Assembly (NCBI RefSeq): GCF_023100905.1 | Contig: NZ_CP064686.1 | Span: 868,001-932,000 of the forward strand | Source of the DNA: Bradyrhizobium sp. 4 | Lineage (GTDB): Bacteria > Pseudomonadota > Alphaproteobacteria > Rhizobiales > Xanthobacteraceae | Direction: 5' to 3' | Length of the DNA stretch: 64,000 bases | In this document: one piece after another, positions 45,564-55,440 of the stretch | Position numbering within the stretch: the stretch's first letter is position 1 | Layout: the number at the start of each line of letters is the position of its first letter | Translations under genes and position numbers: made by a program | The notes under the pieces: model-generated | Told to the model about the DNA's origin: nothing | The model's input: only the letters and a program-made list of their open reading frames with translations | Databases searched by the model: none

Positions 45564-45767
45564 ATGGCTTACAAGATCGTCGCTTCGCAATGCACCGTTT
45601 GTGGGGCGTGTGAGTTCGAGTGTCCCAACGCGGCGATCAGCCTCAAGCGCGACATTTACGTTATCGATGCAAAAAAGTGTACGGAGTGCGAGGGCCATTC
45701 CGACACGCCGCAATGCGCTGTGGTCTGTCCGGTGCCTGACACCTGTGTCCCGTCTAAGACAACATAA
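45564..45767 (+). CDS. fdxN: Nitrogen-fixation 2[4Fe-4S] ferredoxin FdxN/FrxA
   Basis: A 67-residue ferredoxin: CTVCGACEFECP supplies one cluster set, and CTECEGHSDTPQCAVVCP the second, with the longer insert typical of nif-linked FdxN. It is expected to donate electrons to nitrogenase reductase or to NifB-type chemistry. GGAG precedes the ATG. It has its own NifA/sigma54 promoter. In relatives it follows nifB; here no nifB is found upstream, and a broken sufB-like gene follows. Confidence 0.92.
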   Translation: MAYKIVASQCTVCGACEFECPNAAISLKRDIYVIDAKKCTECEGHSDTPQCAVVCPVPDTCVPSKTT

Positions 45768-45819
45768 GCAGCCCGCGTCCAGAAGGCTTCACCGCTCGAT
45801 TTTGCGAACGAAGGACTAG

Positions 45820-46196
45820 ATGTCGAGCTTGTGGAGGCCGCCGTCCGCGTGCGGCGCATCGAGGTCGATCAACATCGTTATGAGCTTAAGGCGCTGATCG
45901 ACTCCGAGAAGCGCTCGAAGGGCTCTGTCAGAGGAGACCGTCAAATTTGTCTCGAATAATGACAAGGCCGCCTCGATGCTCCAGGTCGTCGCGTTGAGGC
46001 TTATCGTCGTTGGCTGACGAGCCGAGCCGAGGCGAGGTGGACGGGCGTCGAATATCCCAAGATCAGCTTGCAGGATATCTAAAGCTACGTCACTTCGAAG
46101 CCGAAGAGACGGTCTCCACGCGCGACGAGATCGGTCCGGAGATCCTGAAGACGTACGAGAAGCTCGGCATCTGCTTGCCCACCTTCCCCATGCACT
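45820..46196 (+). pseudogene. sufB: N-terminal relic of sufB (Fe-S assembly)
   Basis: Frames in order: VRVRRIEVDQHRYELKALID with SEKRSKGS, then ETVKFVSNN, EAYRRWLT, DEPSR, and lastly TRDEIGPEILKTYEKLGI. They follow SufB N-terminal sequence (ERVRRIDVDQYKYGFETLIE, EIVRFIS, EAYRRWL, EIDPEILKTYEKLGIPL). At least two frameshifts, and everything after the first quarter is missing. Confidence 0.65.
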
Positions 46197-46875
46197 AGTG
46201 CATGGAGCTAGGGTCGTAACAGGATCCCCGCCGCCCGCGCTCTCGCCGCTTACTCCCGTTCCGCAAGTCAGCGTGCATCCTGACGTCCGGAACTGTTCCT
46301 GCGATGCCGCGCAGACCAACGTCCAGGCTGCACTGCTCGCCAGCGGCGACGGAAACAACGAAGGCGCGGCCAAAGTCGCTCAGCACGTAAGTGCTTGGCA
46401 CACCGAAGGAGATCATCTTGACCAACGCCACGGAGCGATCGAGCTCACGGCTCGTCGCGGGGTCCGCCGAACACAGGCAGTCCGGCCTGATCATCCGTTT
46501 GATCCTGGAGCAATCCGGCCTTGACAATTCCTAAGGAGCCTCATGGCGCTGTGATCAAGCGGATGCCGGCCGAGGATGATCGCAAACGTCCTCGCGGGCG
46601 AGTTCGAGAAGCTGCTGACGGAAAAGACCGGATTTGTCGCGATCACGCAGATGTCGAAGCGCGATCGCGTTCGTTCTGCTTGCGTTGGCTCATCCGAGTA
46701 CGCCAAGCGGGTGTTGACGGACGCATTCACAAGCGGAGGCTCCACAGATCTAGGCGTTGTTACCAGGCCGGGAGTAAGACCGTTGTGCCCTAGCTGGTAC
46801 AGCTCGCAATCGCTTGGGCAATATCGCGGCGACACTTAGTAGGTTGACGGATCGATCCTCGTGCGCCTAATGCCA
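46197..46875. other. About 680 bases, no supportable gene
   Basis: Open frames exist on both strands (46195-46527 minus, 46576-46839 plus) but none shows a family or a good ribosome binding site. Probably remnant sequence between the sufB relic and the metE leader. Confidence 0.4.
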
Positions 46876-47052
46876 GTCGTCGTGGTCTTCGGATTCGTTT
46901 GATCCGGAGCTAAGAGGGAAGCCGGTGCAATGCCGGCGCTGCCCCCGCAACTGTAAGCGGCGAGCCGCTGTCCAACGAAGTCACTGAAGCCATGCGGCTT
47001 CGGGAAGGCCGGACAGCAGCGACGACCCGCGAGCCAGGAGACCTGCCTCGAC
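46876..47052 (+). promoter_or_regulatory. Cobalamin riboswitch upstream of metE
   Basis: The conserved core is plain: GGGAAGCCGGTGCAATGCCG, then GCTGCCCCCGCAACTGTAAG (B12 box region), GGGAAGGCCGG, GACCCGCGAGCCAGGAGACC. The GGTCTT at the start pairs with AAGACC-like sequence at the end (GAGACC). It is about 110 bases before metE. In B12-replete cells it should repress the B12-independent methionine synthase. Ends are approximate. Confidence 0.93.
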
Positions 47053-47164
47053 AATATATCGTCCACGGGCGGGGTGTCCCGGTGTGCGCCAAGCAGCTGT
47101 CGCTCACGCGATATTCGCTGCATGCGTCCGCCATGGCCTTTGCCCCAATCATGGGGTCTGAGCT

Positions 47165-49480
47165 ATGTCTTTTCTTTCGCTTCCCGTTGCCACACTGGGG
47201 ACGTCACGCATCGGCCCACGACGCGAACTCAAAGTCGCGCTCGAGAGCTACTGGGCGGGAAACTCCAGCGAAGCCGAGCTCCTCGAGGCGGGGAGTGGAC
47301 TTCGTGCCGCTAATTGGGCACGGCAGAAATCCCGCGGTGCGACCGTCATTCCTTCGAATGACTTCTCGTTTTACGATCATGTGCTCGATACCAGCCTAAT
47401 GGTCGGCGCCATTCCCGACGTCTACGGCTGGACCGAAGGTCCTGTGTCGCTCAAGACCTACTTCACCATGGCGCGTGGCGCTCAGGACGGTGGTCACGCT
47501 CAGCATGGGCCTGGCGTAGCCGCACAGGAAATGACGAAGTGGTTCGATACCAACTACCACTACATGGTGCCGGAATTTCACCGGGATCAGATCTTTAAGT
47601 ATTCCTCTCGAAAGCCGATCGAGGAATATGAGGAGGCAAAAAGCCTCGGCTACCAAACGCGCCCCGTCCTAGTTGGCCCAGTCACTTTCCTGAAGCTTGG
47701 CAAAAGCGCAAATCCCGCATTCAATCCGCTGTCGCTGCTCGATCGGCTCCTCCCAGTCTATGTCGATGTTCTCCGCGAACTATCCTCGCGCGGTGCTGAA
47801 TGGGTTCAGCTGGACGAGCCATGCCTAGTGATGGACGTCGACGAAGCATCGCGGGCGGCTGTCCGCCGGGCCTATGCTCATTTCGCAAAGCTTGTGCCGG
47901 CCCTTAAAATCATGCTGGCCACATATTTCGGGGCTATCGGCGACAATCTTGAAACAACCTTGGCCTTGCCCGTTGCCGGGCTTCATGTGGATCTGGTTCG
48001 GGCACCTGACCAGTTGGACGCAATTGTCGCCACAACCCGTAGAGATCTCGTGGTCTCACTAGGCGTCGTTGATGGTCGGAACGTGTGGCGCTCCAATCTT
48101 CCGGCGCTGCTCGACCAACTTGCTCCTATGGTCCAAAAATTGGGCAGGCACCGTGTTCAGATTGCTCCTTCCTGCTCGCTGCTTCATGTTCCGATCGACA
48201 TTGAGCTAGAGACCGATCTCGATCCCAATCTGAAGACATGGCTGGCGTTCTCAGTTCAGAAGATCAAGGAACTTTCGATATTGGGCAAAGCGCTGGCCGG
48301 CCATGCTGCCGAGGTGGCCGATGAACTTGCGCTTTCGGAGGAGGCAGCCGTCACCCGCGAAACATCGCCCGAGATCCACAATGCGAATGTCGCCGGACGA
48401 ATCGCCGCGATCGACGATAGCATGCTTCGCCGTCGCAGTGCGTTCACCCAGCGTGCCGACGTCCAGCGCGTCGCGTTCGCTTTGCCGATGTTTCCAACGA
48501 CAACCATCGGATCCTTCCCGCAAACGGCCGATGTCCGGAATGCGCGCGCGGCTCATGCGCGGGGAACGTTGAATGACACGCAGTACGAGCAGCTTCTGAA
48601 AGCGGAGACAGCCCGTACCGTGAAGTGGCAGGAAGATATCGGCCTGGACGTGCTCGTACACGGTGAGTTCGAGCGCAATGACATGGTTCAATACTTTGCC
48701 GAGCAGCTGTTGGGCTTCGCTTTTACCAAGCATGGCTGGGTTCAGTCTTATGGCTCGCGGTACGTTCGTCCGCCTATCCTGTTCGGAGATGTCTCCCGGC
48801 CGAAGCCCATGACCGGAGAATGGTGGCGCTATGCGCAGTCTCTGACCAAAAAACCCGTCAAGGCTATGCTGACCGGACCGGTGACCATCCTGAACTGGTC
48901 GTTTGTCCGTGACGACATCTCGCGGCGCGAGACATGCCGACAGATCGCTCTCGCGATCCGAGATGAGGTCATCGACCTTGAGGCGGCTGGAGCGACCATG
49001 ATCCAGATCGACGAGGCTGCGTTGCGGGAGGGATTGCCGCTACGCAAATCGCAGTGGAAGAACTATCTAGATTGGGCGGTGGACAGCTTCCGCCTTTGCT
49101 CCTCCGTGGTCGCCGACGGAACTCAGATCCATACTCACATGTGTTATTCCGAGTTCAACGAAATCATCGATGCGATCGCAGCAATGGATGCCGACGTCAT
49201 TTCAATCGAGACGTCGCGTTCTAAGATGGAATTGCTCGAGGCCTTCAAGAGCTACAAATATCCAAATGAGATCGGGCCCGGCGTCTATGACATTCATTCA
49301 CCGCGCATTCCCGCAGCGGCGGAAATCAAGCAGCTGATTGTGTTGGCGCGGCAGCGAGTTTCCGATCGGCAGCTCTGGATCAATCCCGACTGCGGACTGA
49401 AAACGCGAAGGTGGGAGGAGGTGCGTCCCGCGCTCGTCAATATGGTGGCCGCCGCACGCGAGTTGCGGGCCGAGCCATGA
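47165..49480 (+). CDS. metE: Cobalamin-independent methionine synthase MetE
   Basis: The 771-residue enzyme methylates homocysteine using 5-methyl-THF triglutamate. It has both barrels: N-terminal VATLGTSRIGPRRELK and DEPCLVMD; C-terminal PTTTIGSFPQTADVR, ERNDMVQYFAEQL, and the zinc ligands HTHMCYSEF, a Glu region VISIETSRS and NPDCGLKTRRW. Complete. A cobalamin riboswitch precedes it. It lies in the symbiosis island, next to nif genes, which suggests a role when B12 or cobalt is scarce. Confidence 0.96.
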   Translation: MSFLSLPVATLGTSRIGPRRELKVALESYWAGNSSEAELLEAGSGLRAANWARQKSRGATVIPSNDFSFYDHVLDTSLMVGAIPDVYGWTEGPVSLKTYFTMARGAQDGGHAQHGPGVAAQEMTKWFDTNYHYMVPEFHRDQIFKYSSRKPIEEYEEAKSLGYQTRPVLVGPVTFLKLGKSANPAFNPLSLLDRLLPVYVDVLRELSSRGAEWVQLDEPCLVMDVDEASRAAVRRAYAHFAKLVPALKIMLATYFGAIGDNLETTLALPVAGLHVDLVRAPDQLDAIVATTRRDLVVSLGVVDGRNVWRSNLPALLDQLAPMVQKLGRHRVQIAPSCSLLHVPIDIELETDLDPNLKTWLAFSVQKIKELSILGKALAGHAAEVADELALSEEAAVTRETSPEIHNANVAGRIAAIDDSMLRRRSAFTQRADVQRVAFALPMFPTTTIGSFPQTADVRNARAAHARGTLNDTQYEQLLKAETARTVKWQEDIGLDVLVHGEFERNDMVQYFAEQLLGFAFTKHGWVQSYGSRYVRPPILFGDVSRPKPMTGEWWRYAQSLTKKPVKAMLTGPVTILNWSFVRDDISRRETCRQIALAIRDEVIDLEAAGATMIQIDEAALREGLPLRKSQWKNYLDWAVDSFRLCSSVVADGTQIHTHMCYSEFNEIIDAIAAMDADVISIETSRSKMELLEAFKSYKYPNEIGPGVYDIHSPRIPAAAEIKQLIVLARQRVSDRQLWINPDCGLKTRRWEEVRPALVNMVAAARELRAEP

Positions 49481-50160
49481 TGGGCCGGAGCGTTTCGCCA
49501 ACGCGTTTGTGAACAAGATGCACGCGCTTTGGGGGCTTACGATGTCCTTGGGAGCTTTCAAAGTTCCCAGCGCCGCGGAATGCGGGCGGGCGTCGGCGGA
49601 GGCGGTCGCATACAGCCGGCGACAAGCTCGATTCTCGACCCGACGGCCGACAGCATGCCGGCGAGGTCCGATCAGGTCCTATTGCGACGTCATTAACGCT
49701 CGACGCGAAGCACAGCCCGACTTTTTCATTTATCCATCGCGTGGATGCGTCTCATCACAACAATCTATTTTACGGTCCTTACGGAACGTCATACGAAATT
49801 CAGGCCCTGGCACGCTCTTCGGGAGAGGTAATCGAGCGTTGTTGGTTTTTGGGGACGTACCAAATGCTGCTGTGCGACGGCAAACTGCCGCTGGTGTTTC
49901 AGGGCACGGCAGCCAAACCGGCGCAGGATCCCATCTCGGTCAAGGCACTGCCGTCCCAACCGGACAGCGGGCGAGTGGTGGAAAAGTCGTGAAGTTTCCG
50001 ACAGGAGCGGAAGGCAAACGGCTCCAGATTTCGCGCGGAGTGATATCCGTTTCTCCTTGTTTGACGGCGAATGCCCTCGCCGAAGATCGATCGGCGGTAA
50101 GTCCTCCCTGCCGACGAAAGCTGGTGCGATGCGTAAAGCAGCGTCGTTCCTGCGTGACTT
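49481..50160. other. About 680 bases after metE, no gene seen
   Basis: Overlapping open frames (49509-50225, 49741-49992) have no family or ribosome binding site. One contains NLFYGPYGTSYEIQ, which I cannot place. Confidence 0.4.
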
Positions 50161-50162
50161 TC

Positions 50163-50194
50163 GCCTGGCCTCCGGAGGAGGCCGGGCTTTTTTT
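50163..50194 (+). terminator. Strong factor-independent terminator
   Basis: GCCTGGCCTCC pairs with GGAGGCCGGGC around GGA, followed by seven T. No gene clearly ends just before it; it may have served metE or a lost gene. Confidence 0.85.
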
Positions 50195-50195
50195 G

Positions 50196-50293
50196 GTGCG
50201 CCAGGCATGGCGCGGACCGCCGTGACTGGCGCGATTCGACCGGAGTGGTGTCCGGTCGATGACTTGGAGGTCAGAGTCCTTTCCTGGGCACCA
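50196..50293 (+). pseudogene. Relic of a tRNA-Leu gene, 3' end recognisable
   Basis: The sequence GAGGTCAGAGTCC then TTTCCTGGGCACCA matches the T-arm, acceptor and CCA of bacterial tRNA-Leu (GTTCGAGTCC...CCTGGGCACCA) with two changes in the T-loop. A degraded GCGCCAGG...TGGCG at the upstream end recalls GCCCAGGTGGCGG. The anticodon arm does not fold. A broken tyrosine integrase follows 110 bases later, the usual attachment-site layout. Confidence 0.5.
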
Positions 50294-50404
50294 TCAACTT
50301 CTTGATGTGCAGCAATTCGAGAAGTTATGCTCTTTCAGAGTGTTGCGCTGGCCCCGACTGTGTAACAATGGGGTGTAACATTGCTGTTCAGGGTTGTTCG
50401 GCCG

Positions 50405-51260
50405 ATGCGCTGGGACGGGTCTCGCTTTCCTTCATTCGTGCGGCGCATTCCAGCGGACGTCCGCCCCAAGGCTGCGGGCATCGAGCTGGCTATTCCGCTC
50501 GGTGATGATTTCGTTTTTGTGACGCCTAGCGAGAGCGCTCAGGCCGTTCGATTTTCCCTCCGCACCCACAGAGCCCAGCGAAGCGAAGTCGCGCATGGAG
50601 TCGCCGCGGCCTATCTAGAGGGTGTTTGGCAGGCCGTCCGCAATGACGCTCCCGTGCATCCGACCCACCGCCAGGCAACGGCCTTGGCAGGCGAACTCCA
50701 TCGCGTCTGGACGGACAGCGAGAGCCGCGCCCGGAGTGTCGCCATAGTTCATGCGCCGGGTGTCGGCTGGCTGGACGCCGGACACTGAGAGTCACGAGGA
50801 GCAGGAAGCTCACTGGGCGGCCGTAACGGAGATGTGGGAGAGGGTCGGCCAAAAAAATAGAGAAGCTGCTCGGGCCCATCGTGGACCGCGTCTTACTGAC
50901 CAAGGGCATCCGCGGCGTGGACAGCGAATCGCGCGCTCTCTTGATGACCGGCTTTGGATGGCGCTGAGGGACGCGTTCGCAAGCCGGCACCGCAACGCTG
51001 GCCGCGACTGTTCGTCCGACCCCAAGGCGGGCCTCTGGCGCCCGTGGAAGCGACCATGGACACCCGCCAAGCGCTTGATGCAACGTGGGCTCGATCCGGA
51101 GCGGGCATGGCAGTCGGCCTTCAACGGCCGTGGCCTGGTGGAATGCCGGGGCCAGCCACATGAACGACGCTTATCGCGCCGCCTTTTTCGTGCACCTCGG
51201 TCTGCCGTTCCTCATTGGACTGCACCGCCATCTCAATCGGGCTTGACTAACCGCGGTTTA
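50405..51260 (+). pseudogene. Broken tyrosine integrase (DUF6538-type N-terminus)
   Basis: Frames carry MRWDGSRFPSFVRRIPADVR, AIPLGDDFVFVTPSESAQAV, SLRTHRAQRSEVAHGVAAAY and LEGVWQAVRNDAPVHPTHRQ, then in another frame AHWAAVTEMWER, LGPIVDRVLLTKGIRGVDSE and FASRHRNAG. This fits the arm-binding N-terminal half of rhizobial phage-type integrases. Frameshifts split it and no catalytic R-H-R-Y domain remains. Its place beside the tRNA-Leu relic suggests a former element that used that tRNA. Confidence 0.7.
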
Positions 51261-51434
51261 CGGGTCCGTACGTAGGGTGGTGTGGGAGGGGGAAGCCGCG
51301 AGGCTTCCTCCTACCCGATCGCTTGGTTATGAGTGACAGCACGGGATCATTCATTTTAACGTCATTGCGGGACGCCGGGTTCTTGCGTCGCATCTGTTAT
51401 CATTCGGCAAGATATGAGGCCGGTGCTGTTAATC

Positions 51435-52502
51435 CTATCTGTCTATTGAAGGCTTTGGCGTCGTGTTCGTCCGGGTGGGTAGTATCGGATACTCGATCTT
51501 AGGTAGCCGCCCGGTAAGCGAATTCAGGAACGCGACAATGTCGTTTTCCTCCCCATCGCTAAGCTTGGCGCCGAGCTGGATTTCACTCATCAAGGCAACA
51601 GCTTGCTTCAGGCTCCAAACCTGGCCCGAATGGAAGTAAGGGGCTCGCAAAGCAACGTTCCGCAACGGCGCAGCGCGGAAGACATATTCGTCGCCGACCG
51701 CCTTGGTGACCGCGAATCGGCCCTTATCGGCTTGCGGAAGCAGGGTTGCGTCCGGCTTCTTCATCACGCCGAACTGGAAGTAGGCCTGTCCACCGACATT
51801 GATTCCATTGTGGCAAGAGGAGCATCCCTTCTCCATAAACAGCGCCAACCCTGACTTCTGCTGATCATCGAGAGCATGTGTATTGCCCTCCAAATACTGA
51901 TCGAACGGGGCCGCAGGTGTGATGAGAGTGGCTTCAAAAGCCTCGATTGCCTTCGCAAAGTTTTCAAAGCTGACCGGTCTCGCCTCGTTCGGGAAAGCAT
52001 TTTTGAACAAGACGACATAACTGGCCATTGAGTTCAAGGTGTCGAGCACATGATCCGGAGTCGCATTCATTTCGGCACTCGCCTGCACAGGGCCAGTTGC
52101 TTGCGCCTTGAGGTCCGCGGCGCGTCCGTCCCAGAATTGCGCCGAATTGAACACCGCGTTGTAGACGGTTGGGGCCCGACGTAGGCCGACCTTCCAGCCG
52201 TGACCGACTGAGGTCGGACCGGCATCGACTCCGCCGCTGCCGAGATTGTGGCACGTATTGCAGCTAATGATCTCGCTTGCCGATAGCCGCGGATCGAAGA
52301 ACAGAATTTTGCCAAGCTCGACCTTTTCATGCGTGACTGGATTGTCCTTTACCGCAGGAATGATTGAGGGGATCGGATGGAAAATCTGCCTGGCGGTTCT
52401 CATAAGATCATCGTCCGCGCTAGCTCCTGACGACATCAACAGGCCAATCGCCAAAACAGATGCTTCAGCCACAAGCCGAAGCTCCCGGATCGATTTGTTC
52501 AT
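51435..52502 (-). CDS. Di-heme cytochrome c peroxidase family protein
   Basis: A 355-residue periplasmic protein. Signal peptide ends at SSGASA. Two heme motifs: SCNTCHNLGSGG and GCSSCHNGINVGG. It has LGKILFFDPRLSASE, QFWDGRAADLKAQA and the C-terminal LRNVALRAPYFHSG with YFHSG, all features of the CcpA/MauG family that reduces hydrogen peroxide with electrons from c-type cytochromes. GCGGGTG lies before the ATG. Stands alone between relics. Likely protects against peroxide during infection; that role is inference. Confidence 0.92.
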   Translation of the reverse strand: MNKSIRELRLVAEASVLAIGLLMSSGASADDDLMRTARQIFHPIPSIIPAVKDNPVTHEKVELGKILFFDPRLSASEIISCNTCHNLGSGGVDAGPTSVGHGWKVGLRRAPTVYNAVFNSAQFWDGRAADLKAQATGPVQASAEMNATPDHVLDTLNSMASYVVLFKNAFPNEARPVSFENFAKAIEAFEATLITPAAPFDQYLEGNTHALDDQQKSGLALFMEKGCSSCHNGINVGGQAYFQFGVMKKPDATLLPQADKGRFAVTKAVGDEYVFRAAPLRNVALRAPYFHSGQVWSLKQAVALMSEIQLGAKLSDGEENDIVAFLNSLTGRLPKIEYPILPTRTNTTPKPSIDR

Positions 52503-53735
52503 ACACCCGCCTCATCAGCTCTGATTGATACGAAGGAAACAGTCGAAAGCGATGCCACACTCTGTTCCCTCAACGGGCCGGCGCAGCATGCACCGGATCC
52601 TGTGAAGCGAGGCTGCATCAAATGTTCGATTTCGAGGTGCTCGCTGCCGGCGTTCGCCCAAGAGGCTTTAAGCCGTTATTTGATTCGCGAATTCGCTTTG
52701 AGCTTAGATCACGACCTTGGTAGATCAGACTAGCGCCTCAACCTTCGGAATGATGGCCGATCTGACAACAATAAGCGTGCCGAAAAAGGATAATCTGTCC
52801 GGTGGCCGCATCGGTTCTCCATTGAGCGATTGGGTGGCCAATACGCTCCAGCGAAGTCTATCCGTGTTGCACCGCTGGTCGCGCTCAGCGCTCACGGTGT
52901 CGCTGGACAATAGCAACCCCCATGCCAGTCTTGCATCTGACATGCAAGCTGCTGATTTAGGTACAAAACGAGTCCGGGCTGCCGAACAACGTCGGATGTC
53001 TTGCTTTGATGAATACATACAGTGTCACAGATGCGACAAGCGCCAGTCCCGGCTAGACATCATCGCTCAGGAAGTTTTGTGATGAGATCCGATTGCCAGG
53101 CTTGCCGGCCACACGTGGCACGGCGGTACAAAGATCTACGCTGGCCTACGGCGAGACACTGAGCCGAGGCGCCCGGCGGTGCGCATCGCTCACGATTTCG
53201 CCTCGCCCTGCCGACTGAAGGCTCGCCGACTCAGTTCGGGTCGGCTCTTTGCGCGCCGCCTCCGAAATCGCGCTCGTTTGTAACAGACGAGCCCCGAAGC
53301 CTGAACATGGCTTGCCTTGAATCCCACCTGGGGTTCGCTGGCAGAGCAATTGCCCATCTCAAATCTGTTACCAAGACTAGAGTTTGACGGTACGACCGTC
53401 CGATTTACTCGGATATTCCCATTCGACACCAGCTGAAGTGCCGGCCTGACACCTGATCGGGCCGCGTGTGGGTTGGGATAAGATAACCATTTCGACCCAC
53501 TCACGGCCTAGTGGCAGCTTTTGAAATCCTGCGCGCTGGTCGCAAGAATCGCTGAACTTCTGCAGAAGCAATGGTCACTTCGTGCTCTTGCGTTGAAAGA
53601 CTTCCGTACAAGAGGACATGTTGGTAGGAGATCTTTACATCATGTCCGCAGATGGCCAGGTCGTGAGATCTCATCCGCGTCTTACTGAGGGAAGGACGTG
53701 ATTGACCAGTTGTCCATGGCTGGTTCAAGTTAGAT
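52503..53735. other. About 1.2 kb without a supportable gene
   Basis: It starts with the promoter region of the peroxidase gene, in which no FNR/FixK-type TTGAT-N4-ATCAA or sigma54 site is visible. Frames at 52717-53082, 53190-53504 and others match nothing and lack ribosome binding sites. Confidence 0.45.
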
Positions 53736-53990
53736 ATGGCGTCGGTGATGGCTGCGATTGACGATCGATTGAATGAGATCCGACACGTGCGGAATGACAT
53801 TTGGCGCTGTCGAAGAAGGCTTAAAAGCGAGCTGAGTGATCTCGAGCGTAAGGTTCTCGAAGATCGCCTGCTTGAGCGGCAATCTGCCTTTGAACGGCTC
53901 CTAGCGACCACGTTTCCTTTTACATTGACACTGTCAAGCAAAATTCGGGAGCCGCAGGTCATTGGCGCGCAAAATGGCGTCGGCTCATAG
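53736..53990 (+). CDS. Small coiled-coil protein, unknown
   Basis: An 84-residue frame: MASVMAAIDDRLNEIRHVRN, then RRRLKSELSDLERKVLEDRL and ERQSAFERLLATTF. The charged heptad pattern of residues 5-60 predicts a helical hairpin or coiled coil. No clear ribosome binding site. A real gene is plausible because of the regular pattern, but the surroundings are decayed. Confidence 0.4.
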   Translation: MASVMAAIDDRLNEIRHVRNDIWRCRRRLKSELSDLERKVLEDRLLERQSAFERLLATTFPFTLTLSSKIREPQVIGAQNGVGS

Positions 53991-54311
53991 AACGCATGCG
54001 CCTGCGTCAGAAACGTAGGCTCCGTCGCCGCGGACCGCCGCGCCATCATGACCGCCGCCGAGCTGAAATGCGTCGGTCCTCAGCCTTTTCACCGATGTGC
54101 TGGCCCGCGGCGCACGGTGAGCGCCGATAATGAAACCGTTCGGGCCGGCCATCCAGGACCACGGCTGGGGGACACCGATTGCGCCTTTTCTGCGAAACCG
54201 CGGTCACCATGAGTAGCTTTCATCCGACAGAGCGATCGAAGAAGCTTGAATCGGCCGTAGCGTCAGGTTGTACAGAGCAGGCGAACGATACTCCAGACTA
54301 GGTGTAGCCGA

Positions 54312-54818
54312 ATGAGAAGAGCCGCTATCGCTTTTGCATTATGTTCCGCTCTCGAGCTGCTCGGGCTAAGCGCGAGCGCGGTTGCGGACACAAGGCGGTA
54401 CGCGTGCACGATCACTGCCGCCGATCGAGAGCCGGTCGGAGTTCGGAACGAGCGGGTCATTCTCACGGTTCAATATGGCTGCCGGATCGCGGATGGTCTC
54501 TCGCGTGACGCGGGGATTACAGCAGTGTCGGTCAGCGAGTGGGCTGCTGATAAAGGAACGTACCTAGCGTCCCTGGAATTTCACCGCGCGCTGGAGGGAG
54601 TTGCAATTGGGCAACTCTCCGAGGCGACCGGCTTCTCTAGCATGGAAGGGGAGCAAGGCATTGCGGTCGCAACTTCCGGCACGACAGTATTCAAGTTCGC
54701 ATCTGGCTCATTGGCAGCCCTTTCAGGGAAGACCCTTAAATTCACCACCAAACTTACTGGCCTACGTAGCTTCGAATTGGAGTTCATAGATTGGCCAGAA
54801 TCTCTTTTTTGGAAGTGA
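54312..54818 (+). CDS. Secreted protein of unknown function
   Basis: A 168-residue protein with a clear signal peptide (MRRAAIAFALCSALELLG, cleavage after SAVA). The mature part contains RRYACTITAADREPVG, VILTVQYGCRIAD and a beta-rich C-terminus (LKFTTKLTGLRSFELEFIDW). Two cysteines in the first half could form a disulphide. No family recognised. Isolated gene. Confidence 0.6.
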   Translation: MRRAAIAFALCSALELLGLSASAVADTRRYACTITAADREPVGVRNERVILTVQYGCRIADGLSRDAGITAVSVSEWAADKGTYLASLEFHRALEGVAIGQLSEATGFSSMEGEQGIAVATSGTTVFKFASGSLAALSGKTLKFTTKLTGLRSFELEFIDWPESLFWK

Positions 54819-54860
54819 CTCGTGTCTTACGCTTTATTTCCGCAAGCGCAGAAATATCCA

Positions 54861-55440
54861 AAGGAGTGAAGAGGGCGACGGACATTCTGCAGCAGATCGC
54901 ACTGGAGGGGACTCCGCGCGGAGCTCGATCGGATGTTGCCGCTGGTGCTGCGGGTGATCCGTCAAGAGCCTGGGCGCGCATCTTCCACGGCGACACTTCA
55001 TGTGGAAGATAAGGTTCTCAGCGTGTTCGAGCCGCCGGCCCGAGATCATCCGTAAGGACAAGCCGGCAAGCCCAATGAGTTCGGCAAAATGATCAAGCTG
55101 CAAGATTGTCGACTAACTCTATGTCCGGCGGCGCAATGGCGATCTGTTGATCACGGCCATCGCACCTACCAGGGGGCGTGCCGCGGCTGGTGGCGACTGA
55201 CGCCGGATTCTACTCTGCCAGAACGAGGCCGCTGCGAGAGCATTGGGGGGTATGCATCCCCAATCGACCGAGCAAAAGCCCTGAGCGCAAGCGCGAACAG
55301 AAGAAGCGCTGGTTCCGCGATGCCAAGAATGGCGCACCCGGAATGCAGCGCTGGCTCGCCCTCGGTGTAATCTCAACCTCCGCAACATCGGCCGGACGAT
55401 GAGCAGCCGAGCCGCTCCGTAGATCTCGGACCCATCATGC
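54861..55440 (+). pseudogene. ISNCY-type transposase, C-terminal relic
   Basis: Frames in order give LPLVLRVIRQEPG, ARIFHGDTSCG, VEDKVLSVFEPP, KPNEFGKMIKLQD and later KSPERKREQKKRWFRDAK. They follow the C-terminal half of an ISNCY-family transposase (ARIFHGDTHVEDKVLSVFEP, PNEFGKMIKLQEAE, SPERKREQKKRWF) with several frameshifts. Confidence 0.65.

Noticed and set aside
49800..49825. TGGCACG motif after metE, like a -24 box
   Set aside because: The -12 position reads TTCGG instead of TTGCA and no gene follows.
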